Shown here piece after piece: positions 58,355-64,000 of a stretch of DNA of 64,000 nucleotides. The notes below the pieces were generated by a model, which was not told where the DNA came from, ran no database searches, and saw only the letters and a list, made by a program, of their open reading frames with translations. The DNA comes from Actinomycetales bacterium. GTDB lineage: Bacteria; Actinomycetota; Actinomycetes; S36-B12; UBA5976. The first letter of the stretch is position 1, and every line of letters begins with the position of its first letter. Position numbers and translations under genes: made by a program. The stretch spans positions 1 to 64,000 of the forward strand of contig JAGWXT010000006.1 in assembly GCA_018969715.1 (NCBI GenBank). Reading direction: 5' to 3'.

Positions 58355-59308
58355 ATGTCGCAGACGCAGCCGGAGGGTCGAAGCACCCGGGATCCGAGTG
58401 GACCGATGGCGGGGACGATTGCGATCCTGCGCAAGCAGGGGCTGCCGTGGTGCGATGCTGGGGATCTGCCAGCATCCGAGGCGCGCTTCGATGATGGTCG
58501 GGCATGGCGGCTGGAGATCCCGTCGGTGGAGGGACCGGCGGCCATGGCGGCGGTTATCGAGGAGGCCGAACGCCTCGGGGTGCGCGTGGATCGGGTGAGT
58601 CAGGGCAGCGGGATCTCGATGCTCACCGACGGCGAGCTCACCGAGATGCTCACCCTCGGTGAGGCCCACGGGATAGAGGTGTGCCTGTTCGTCGGCCCGC
58701 GTGCCAGTTGGGGAGTGGGCAGGCAGCCGGTCAGCGGCGCTGGTGCGGTGGCGGGGCCTACCCTGCGAGGGGCTGATCAGGTGCGGTTCGCCCTCGAGGA
58801 GGTTCGCTCCGCAACGGAGCGCGGCCTGCGCAGCATCCTCGTCGGCGATGTCGGCCTGCTCGCGATCATCGGTCGCGCGAAGGTGGCCGGGGACCTGCCA
58901 CCGGAACTGGTAGTGAAGACCTCGGTTGCCTTGCCCTGCCCCAACCCGGCCACTGCCGCGGTCCTCGCGGCACTGGGGGCAACGTCCATCAATCTGGGCA
59001 CGGACCTGTCGCTCGGCCAGATCGCCGCGATCCGCGCGGCGGTGTCGACACCAGTGGATGTCTATTGCGAGGCGCCGGACGACTTCGGCGGTGTGATCCG
59101 CCACTTCGAGGTCATTGACATGGTGCGGGTCGCGTCGCCGATCTACATCAAGTTCACGGTCCGCAACGCACCGGGGATCTACCCATCGGGCGCCCACCTT
59201 GCGGGGACGGTTCTGTCGACAGCGCGGGAGCGCGTGCGACGGGCGGCGCTGGCCATCGACCTGCTGCGCCGGTACGGGTCCTCCTCGACGCACGCACCAG
59301 CGCACTAG
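58355..59308 (+). CDS. TIM-barrel protein, U32-peptidase-like, unknown function
   Basis: The 317-residue protein has repeating beta-alpha units typical of a TIM barrel, including GSGISMLTDGELTEML, VCLFVGPRASWGVG, LPPELVVKTSVALPCPNPATAAV, ATSINLGTDLSLGQIAAIR, VDVYCEAPDDFGGVIRHFEVIDMV and FTVRNAPGIYPSG. I recall annotated U32-peptidase-like relatives in sugar operons, but cannot assign activity. It lacks the usual C-terminal collagenase motif. Start ATG 58355 after GGGGAGGACAGG. It is the only operon member without a clear pathway role. Confidence 0.6.
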   Translation: MSQTQPEGRSTRDPSGPMAGTIAILRKQGLPWCDAGDLPASEARFDDGRAWRLEIPSVEGPAAMAAVIEEAERLGVRVDRVSQGSGISMLTDGELTEMLTLGEAHGIEVCLFVGPRASWGVGRQPVSGAGAVAGPTLRGADQVRFALEEVRSATERGLRSILVGDVGLLAIIGRAKVAGDLPPELVVKTSVALPCPNPATAAVLAALGATSINLGTDLSLGQIAAIRAAVSTPVDVYCEAPDDFGGVIRHFEVIDMVRVASPIYIKFTVRNAPGIYPSGAHLAGTVLSTARERVRRAALAIDLLRRYGSSSTHAPAH

Positions 59309-59339
59309 GCGCACTAGGCGAATAAGGGAAGGTAGGCGG

Positions 59340-60845
59340 ATGAGCGAGGGGCAGGTGCCGGGGCAGTTGGCGCCGGGCTGGGTGGATCCGGGGCAGATGG
59401 CGCAGGCGTGGGTGGACCCGCGCACGGGCAGCAGCCAGCAGCCACCGATGGCGGACAGCGACAGTTCCGAGGTCGCCGATGCGGTCGCGGCGGCCCATAC
59501 CGCCTGGCTGGCGTGGCGCAGCCTCAGCCATGAGCACCGCGCCATGGCGCTGTCGGCCATCGCCGATGCCCTGGACGACGACGCTGGGCCGCTCGCAGCA
59601 CTGGGCGATGCCGAGACCGCTCTCGGCGTGCCCCGGCTCACCGGTGAGGTTGCGCGGACGACGTTCCAGTTGCGCATGTTCGGTTCCGCCCTGCGCGCGG
59701 GGGCGATCCTCGGTCAGCAGGTCGATGACGCGGTAGCGGGCCCGCCGCCGGCTGGCCGACCGCACCTGGTTCGCACGCGCCTGCCGTTGGGGGTGGTCGC
59801 CGTTTTCGGGGCCAGCAACTTCCCACTCGCATTCGGTGTGCTCGGGGGCGACACCGCATCGGCGCTGGCCGCTGGGTGCGCAGTGGTGGTGAAGGAGCAT
59901 CCAGCCCACCCTCGTCTTTCCGCCCATCTGGTTGCCCTCGCCAGATCGGCCCTGGTGCGGGTGGGGGCTCCGGCGGATGTCCTCACATCGGTACGGGGAA
60001 TCGCAGCCGGTGCGGCCCTCGTTGCGGCCGAGCAGGTGCGGGCGGTGGGCTTCACCGGCTCGACGGCGGGGGGGCGGGCACTGTTCGACCTCGCGATGAG
60101 CCGGCCGGACCCGATTCCGTTCTACGGTGAGTTGGGCAGCGTCAACCCGGTGATCGTCACCCCCGCCGCCGCCGCGGCCCGCGGGGAGGAGATCGGCACT
60201 GGGTTCGTCGAATCCCTCACCCTTGGGGCAGGGCAGTTCTGCACCAAGCCTGCCCTCCTCGGCTACCCCAGGCCGTCGACGTCGCTGGTGGCGGCGGCGA
60301 TCGCCGCGCTCACCGCCGTCCCGGCGGTCCCCCTGCTGACACCCGCGATTGCCGAGCGATTCACGCGGCGGGTTGCCCAGCTTGCCGAGGTTGGCACGCT
60401 GCTCGCCGGTGGTGGGGCGGTTGATCAGCCGGGGGCGTGGGTGCGTCCTGCGCTGGTGGGAATGTCTGCGGAGACCTACCTCAACGGCCCGGCGCTGGTG
60501 CGCGAGGAGTGCTTCGGCCCCGCCGCCCTGCTCGTGAGCTGCAGCGATGCTGACCAGGCGCTGGCGCTGGCGAGCAGCGGTCCGGGGGTGCTCGTCTCCT
60601 GCCTGCACACGGTGGACGACGATGCTGTGGCCCCGGGTCTGGCGGCCGCGCTCGCCTATCGAAGTGGCCGGGTGGTCATCAATGGCTGGCCAACCGGGGT
60701 CGCTGTCTCCCCGGTCCAGATGCACGGCGGGCCCTATCCAGCGTCGACCCGGGCACAGGACACGTCGGTTGGCCTCGCCGCGGTGGACCGCTTCACACGA
60801 CCGGTCGTCTGGCAGTCGGCGCCGGCCTCGCTGATCCTCACATAG
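59340..60845 (+). CDS. alpha-ketoglutarate semialdehyde dehydrogenase-like aldehyde dehydrogenase
   Basis: ATG 59340 follows AAGGGAAGG. The 501-residue ALDH has GVVAVFGASNFPLAFGVLGGDTASALAAGC, GFTGSTAGGRALF, the general base in FYGELGSVNPVIV and the catalytic cysteine in LGAGQFCTKPALL, a pattern typical of 2,5-dioxovalerate dehydrogenases. It would oxidise alpha-ketoglutarate semialdehyde to 2-oxoglutarate, completing a non-phosphorylative route. Last gene of the operon. Confidence 0.86.
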   Translation: MSEGQVPGQLAPGWVDPGQMAQAWVDPRTGSSQQPPMADSDSSEVADAVAAAHTAWLAWRSLSHEHRAMALSAIADALDDDAGPLAALGDAETALGVPRLTGEVARTTFQLRMFGSALRAGAILGQQVDDAVAGPPPAGRPHLVRTRLPLGVVAVFGASNFPLAFGVLGGDTASALAAGCAVVVKEHPAHPRLSAHLVALARSALVRVGAPADVLTSVRGIAAGAALVAAEQVRAVGFTGSTAGGRALFDLAMSRPDPIPFYGELGSVNPVIVTPAAAAARGEEIGTGFVESLTLGAGQFCTKPALLGYPRPSTSLVAAAIAALTAVPAVPLLTPAIAERFTRRVAQLAEVGTLLAGGGAVDQPGAWVRPALVGMSAETYLNGPALVREECFGPAALLVSCSDADQALALASSGPGVLVSCLHTVDDDAVAPGLAAALAYRSGRVVINGWPTGVAVSPVQMHGGPYPASTRAQDTSVGLAAVDRFTRPVVWQSAPASLILT

Positions 60846-60957
60846 CGCCGCCGCGCTGTCGCGTGCCGCGGGGGTCTTCGCGACGCGACTTCCTGTTGGG
60901 CGTTGGGTGTTGGGGGGTGTTGGGCGTGGCGCCGCGGTGTGCGTCATGTGACGCTCT

Positions 60958-61202
60958 ATAAAAAGGTGAGGACCCCTCGAAGTATGAGTTCGAGGGGTCC
61001 TCACGTGGGCTGATCGGAAGCCGGCCGACGAATCGGGTGTGGACCCACATGCTGTGCACGCCACACTCAGGGCGCTGGGCGCCCCCCAACAACCTCCAAC
61101 CCTCGACGTTCCGCGATGACACTCCCCAGCAGCATCCGGGGCCCGGACGTGATCCGAGCGGTGTCACCACTTCCCAGCCGAACCGAGCCTTGCGACCCAG
61201 TG
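60958..61202 (-). ncRNA. candidate structured non-coding RNA of about 245 nt
   Basis: On the minus strand TTGCGT (61231-61236) and TAGACA (61208-61213) are 17 bases apart, giving a start near 61202. A perfect 16-bp hairpin followed by five Ts ends the unit near 60958. Between them lie complementary segments (for example GGTGACAC and GTGTCATC surrounding TCCGGGCCCCGGA). I see no protein frame with a start and stop inside. Family unknown. 6S/Ms1-like RNAs have similar length. Confidence 0.5.
60960..61004 (-). terminator. intrinsic terminator on the minus strand
   Basis: GTGAGGACCCCTCGAA and its exact reverse complement (60966-61004) with a 7-base loop form a 16-bp stem, followed on the minus strand by TTTTT (60960-60964). 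Confidence 0.8.
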
Positions 61203-61207
61203 CTCTA

Positions 61208-61236
61208 TGTCTAGTCCTATTCAGCGGGCGACGCAA
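61208..61236 (-). promoter_or_regulatory. promoter for the ncRNA candidate
   Basis: TTGCGT and TAGACA at 17-base spacing on the minus strand, about 110 bases downstream of the peroxiredoxin stop on the same strand. No ribosome-binding site or start codon follows. Confidence 0.5.
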
Positions 61237-61348
61237 GTCCGGCGGCCAGGGAATTCAAGAAACTTTGGTCAATCCCGTCCCAGTAAAGCTGATCCGTCTC
61301 ATGCGATGCACGTCGGCGCAGGCCGGGGCCGTCGATCGGTTCGCGCGT

Positions 61349-61825
61349 TCAGGCGATGGCGAGCTCGCGGAGCAGCCGTGCGACGTGACCCGTCGCCCTG
61401 GTATTGGGTTTCACGAGTTCCACGATGCCATTGGGGCTGATGACAAATGTGGTGCGAATGATGCCGGTGACGGGACGCCCGTACATGGTTCGCTGTCCCC
61501 ATGCTCCGTAAGCCATCGCCACCCGGTGGTCGGGGTCGGACAGCAGGGTGAAGGTCAGCCCATCGCGCTCCCGGAACCGGGCGAGGGTGTCCGGGCTGTC
61601 AGGTGACACGCCTACAACACACGCCCCGGCTGCGGTCACTTGGGCGAGGGAGTCGCGGAAGTCACCGGCCTGGGTGGTGCACCCGGGTGTCATCGCGGCC
61701 GGATAGAAGTAGAGGATCACCCGCTGCCCGCGGAACCGGGACAGCCGCACCAGCGTTCCGGCGTCATCGCGCAGTGCGAAGGCGGGCGCTCGATCGCCGA
61801 CCATCGGTGGTGAGGCTGTCGCCAT
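61349..61825 (-). CDS. bcp: peroxiredoxin, Bcp/PrxQ type
   Basis: The 158-residue protein has the PrxQ active site AAMTPGCTTQAGDFRD (peroxidatic cysteine near residue 49) within VILYFYPAAMTPGCT, and VVGVSPDSPDTLARF. The usual resolving cysteine about five residues later is replaced, which suggests a 1-Cys mechanism. It would reduce peroxides in the cytoplasm. ATG 61825 follows GGGAAGGGAGC. Confidence 0.86.
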   Translation of the reverse strand: MATASPPMVGDRAPAFALRDDAGTLVRLSRFRGQRVILYFYPAAMTPGCTTQAGDFRDSLAQVTAAGACVVGVSPDSPDTLARFRERDGLTFTLLSDPDHRVAMAYGAWGQRTMYGRPVTGIIRTTFVISPNGIVELVKPNTRATGHVARLLRELAIA

Positions 61826-61891
61826 CGGGGCTCCCTTCCCAGTGATCCAAGGCTAGTGCGGACGGACTGCGCCATCGGGCACACTGATGGG

Positions 61892-62389
61892 GTGCCACGG
61901 TCCATGCCGGTACTCATCGCCACGGCGCTGCTGGGTGCGTTCGTGTGGGGCCCGCTCCCGACGACGCAGGCCGCAGGGCTGGGCACCGCGGTGACGGCGA
62001 ACGATCCCCTCTACCTGCCGGTGACGGCGCGGGCTCGCATCGGCGGGGTGACCATTGGCCTGGAAGTCGCCGATGAGCAGGCTGAGCAGATCCGAGGGCT
62101 GATGTTTCGACCACCCCTGGCCGATCGTCGCGGCATGCTCTTCCCCTTCACCCCCGCCCAGCCGGTGTCATTCTGGATGTTCAACGTGCCCGTCTCCCTC
62201 GACATGGTGTTCATCCACAACGGACGGGTACGCGGGGTCGTCACCGCCCCGCCGTGTGCGGCCACGCCGTGCCCGGTGTACGGCCTCGGACCCCGGCCGG
62301 TGGACGCGGTCATTGAGCTGCGGGCGGGCCATGCGGCCGAACTGGGCATTGCGGTGGGTCAGCGAGTTCGCATCACGCCGCGGCGCTGA
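61892..62389 (+). CDS. secreted DUF192-domain protein
   Basis: GTG 61892 gives 165 residues with a signal-peptide core (VLIATALLGAFVWGPL). The DUF192 motifs follow: EQIRGLMFRPPLADRRGMLFPF, SFWMFNVPVSLDMVFI and VIELRAGHAAELGIAVGQRV. DUF192 proteins are small extracytoplasmic proteins of unknown role. ATG 61904 is an alternative start that still leaves a signal peptide. Its end overlaps the convergent sigma-factor gene by 17 bases. Confidence 0.82.
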   Translation: MPRSMPVLIATALLGAFVWGPLPTTQAAGLGTAVTANDPLYLPVTARARIGGVTIGLEVADEQAEQIRGLMFRPPLADRRGMLFPFTPAQPVSFWMFNVPVSLDMVFIHNGRVRGVVTAPPCAATPCPVYGLGPRPVDAVIELRAGHAAELGIAVGQRVRITPRR

Positions 62390-62996
62390 GCCGCATCGGG
62401 CGCTCCGTGCTGAGTGCGGAACGGATGCGATGGAGGGTTGCGGTGACCGTCCGGGCATTGGCGTAGCCCAGGATCTCCGCGATCTCACGGTGCGGATACC
62501 CCTGGGCGACGAGGAGCAGCAACTGCCGCTCCCGCTCATTGAGCCGGCGGAGCAGGCGGTCGGCATCGACCCGAGCGGTCGCCAGCAGCGCGGGATCGGA
62601 TGCGGGGGCACCTCGTTCGAGGACGGCCTGCCAAGCCGTTCCGGTCGCCGCATCCCAATCAACCGGCGTGGTCCACCGTCCGCGCCGCAGCAGGTCGACG
62701 ATGCGATTGCGGGCCACGACCGCACCCCATGCCGCAGGATCATCGCAGCCGCGGTCGAGGGCCCGGGCCACGAAGGCTGCGACAACATCTTGGCCGATGT
62801 CCTCGGCTGCCTGCCGGATTGCTGGATTCCGGTTACGCCGCGCCACTGCCTCGGCAGCTCGCTGCACCGCCGACGCCACCTCGGCGGTGTCCTGTCTCCC
62901 GGCGGTGTCCCGCCGCCCGGAAGGGGGTGGACCGTCGCTCGCGAGCGTTGACGCCGCCCAGCCATTGCCTGCATTACCCATCCGCGCAACCCCCAT
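62373..62996 (-). CDS. ECF-like RNA polymerase sigma factor
   Basis: The 207-residue protein has a sigma-2-like segment (AAEDIGQDVVAAFVARAL, DPAAWGAVVARNRIVDLLRRGR) and a sigma-4 helix-turn-helix (LNERERQLLLLVAQGYPHREIAEILGYANARTVTATLHRIRSALS). A 55-residue low-complexity N-terminus precedes them. No anti-sigma gene is adjacent within the window. ATG 62996 follows GGAGCGA. It is divergent from the vWA gene. Confidence 0.8.
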   Translation of the reverse strand: MGVARMGNAGNGWAASTLASDGPPPSGRRDTAGRQDTAEVASAVQRAAEAVARRNRNPAIRQAAEDIGQDVVAAFVARALDRGCDDPAAWGAVVARNRIVDLLRRGRWTTPVDWDAATGTAWQAVLERGAPASDPALLATARVDADRLLRRLNERERQLLLLVAQGYPHREIAEILGYANARTVTATLHRIRSALSTERPMRLSAAA

Positions 62997-63196
62997 TCGC
63001 TCCAGCTGCTCCTCTACATCCGGTACATCGGGCGATGTGACCCGTGAAGCCCTTCATGACCTGCTGCCCACTGAAAGGTACGTCCCGGGTATGACACGCC
63101 GGGAACCCGTGGCCACTGGGCTGTTGACCTCCGAGGGGGGTGAAGCGTCTAAAGAGGGGACGCACCGCGCGGCCGAAGAGCGGAAGGACATTTCTC
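62997..63196. other. divergent control region between sigma factor and vWA gene
   Basis: About 200 bases without a gene. It should hold promoters for both genes. I see no clear operator. Confidence 0.4.
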
Positions 63197-64000
63197 ATGC
63201 ACGTCAATGCCCACCTCGATATCGACCTCGTTGCCCTCGATGAGCCGCGCGGGCTGACCTGCCTGCTGGAGATCACCGCCCCGGAGGGAATCGCCGCGGA
63301 TCGGCCGCCGCGAACCCTGATCATGGTGCTCGACCGATCCGGGTCGATGGCCGGTGAGCGGCTGGCAGCCGCTCAGGAGGCCATCTGCGACCTGGTGCGC
63401 CGACTGTCTGCGGCGGACTCCTTCGGCCTGGTCACATTCGACAATGAGGCGGTGCTCGCCCTCCCAGTGCGGCCGATGGGTCAGTGCGATCGCAGTGAGA
63501 TCGCTCGACAGGTGCGCGCGATCAGGCCCGGGGGCAGCACCAATCTCGGCGCCGGGTACCTCATTGCCCTACGGGAGGCGCGGGCAGTGGTTGCCGAGAT
63601 GCCACGGCGCAGTGCAACCATCCTGCTGCTCTCCGATGGCCACGCCAACCAGGGTCTGGTCGATGCGGACCAGCTCTTCGGGCTTGCTCAGGCGGCGGCG
63701 GAGCGGGTGACCACCAGCACGGTGGGCATCGGGGCCAGCTATGACGAGACCCTGCTGGAGGCTCTCAGTCGAGGTGGTGCCGGAGTGCATCACTTCGCAC
63801 CGGACCCCGATTCGGCGGCGGCGATCGTTGCGGACACCGTCTCGGACCTGCTGTCGGTCTCCGCGCTGGCCACGACCGTCCGCGTGGTTCCGGCAGCCGG
63901 GATCGCCGCCGGCGTCTCGCTGCTGCAGCAGCTGCCCGTCGTGCGCGATGGGGACGGGCTGGTGGCAACCATCGGTGACCTGTACGCCGGTGAGGAGCGG
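63197..64000 (+). CDS. von Willebrand factor A domain protein (3' end beyond the window)
   Basis: ATG 63197 follows GGAAGGAC, and 268 codons run off the right edge. A vWA domain at about residues 40-215 has the metal-ion-dependent adhesion site DRSGSMAG, the TNLGAG threonine loop and LSDGHANQG. Such proteins act in surface adhesion or complex assembly. The N-terminus shows no obvious signal peptide, so location is open. Confidence 0.82.
   Translation, partial: MHVNAHLDIDLVALDEPRGLTCLLEITAPEGIAADRPPRTLIMVLDRSGSMAGERLAAAQEAICDLVRRLSAADSFGLVTFDNEAVLALPVRPMGQCDRSEIARQVRAIRPGGSTNLGAGYLIALREARAVVAEMPRRSATILLLSDGHANQGLVDADQLFGLAQAAAERVTTSTVGIGASYDETLLEALSRGGAGVHHFAPDPDSAAAIVADTVSDLLSVSALATTVRVVPAAGIAAGVSLLQQLPVVRDGDGLVATIGDLYAGEER

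Larger units (their letters stand above)
60846..61348. other. intergenic region with ncRNA candidate
   Basis: About 500 bases without a supported protein gene. A promoter, a structured stretch and an intrinsic terminator are present on the minus strand (see ncRNA and terminator entries). A minus-strand frame that reads through the terminator was judged spurious. Confidence 0.6.

Noticed and set aside
61005..61045. Plus-strand sequence GGGCTGATCGGAAGCC resembling a tmRNA 5' end
   Set aside because: No tag-peptide frame, tRNA-like T arm or CCA end follows, and the terminator is on the other strand.
59154..61064. Minus-strand frame of about 636 codons
   Set aside because: Antisense to the aldehyde dehydrogenase, with arginine/proline-rich composition and no family motifs.
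60838..61236. Minus-strand frame of 132 codons in the 500-base gap
   Set aside because: It reads straight through a strong intrinsic terminator and has no ribosome-binding site or recognisable motif.

Overview
The window is 64 kb of high-GC DNA from an actinobacterium-like genome. The evidence is the GC-rich codon use, frequent GTG starts, a Zur-ZnuACB locus, a DUF2256/DUF3253 protein, a Thermus-type isocitrate dehydrogenase, and many leaderless promoters in which TAnnnT lies 6-7 bases before the start codon. I cannot name a genus. Both ends cut through genes. I found no rRNA or tRNA, no CRISPR array, and no transposase or recombinase gene.

Layout. 1-11.8 kb: secreted and membrane proteins of unknown role, an aldehyde dehydrogenase with a phosphosugar isomerase, two Gfo/Idh/MocA oxidoreductases, an MFS exporter, a methyltransferase and an SDR. 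11.9-15.3 kb: an osmolyte (OpuA/ProU-type) ABC importer, with the ATPase divergent from two permeases and the binding protein. 15.4-19.9 kb: a geranylgeranyl-reductase-like flavoprotein, then zur divergent from znuA-znuC-znuB around a likely Zur box. 20.0-24.8 kb: a trypsin-like secreted protease, small zinc proteins, and a lysine-rich DNA-binding-like protein sharing a 16-bp operator-like site with a small neighbour gene.

The least ordinary stretch is 22.1-31.8 kb. Two accessory inserts of lower GC are each bounded by perfect direct repeats. One (704-bp period, 45-bp repeat) carries a methyltransferase and splits the 5' end of the DUF2256 gene. The other (1963-bp period, 43-bp repeat) carries a polysaccharide-deacetylase-like gene and an LpxD-like acyltransferase, and splits the 3' end of a CPVCNK membrane-protein gene. 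In both, one repeat copy keeps the host gene whole, and neither contains a recombinase. Downstream lie two HigBA toxin-antitoxin pairs and a helicase scar that joins a DEAD-box helicase to a SNF2-type helicase fragment. This looks like the remains of a defence island.

31.8-47.6 kb: a peptidase E-like protein, two divergent D-2-hydroxyacid dehydrogenases, MscS, a five-gene ABC importer/metallophosphoesterase operon, a small winged-helix regulator, isocitrate dehydrogenase, MetY-type sulfhydrylase, CoA-binding, cupin and MBL-fold proteins. 47.6-60.8 kb: a sugar/sugar-acid catabolic locus. A GntR regulator and one enolase-superfamily dehydratase run one way. A sugar ABC transporter, lactonase, DHDPS-family enzyme, KDG kinase, KDPG aldolase, galactonate-dehydratase-like enzyme, SDR, a TIM-barrel protein and an alpha-ketoglutarate-semialdehyde-dehydrogenase-like enzyme run the other, mostly with start/stop overlaps. 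60.9-64 kb: a candidate non-coding RNA with its own promoter and terminator, peroxiredoxin, a DUF192 protein, an ECF-like sigma factor and the start of a vWA protein.

Recurring themes: SBP-first transport operons have a strong hairpin just after the binding-protein gene, and at three loci the ribosome-binding-site/start region is duplicated in frame.
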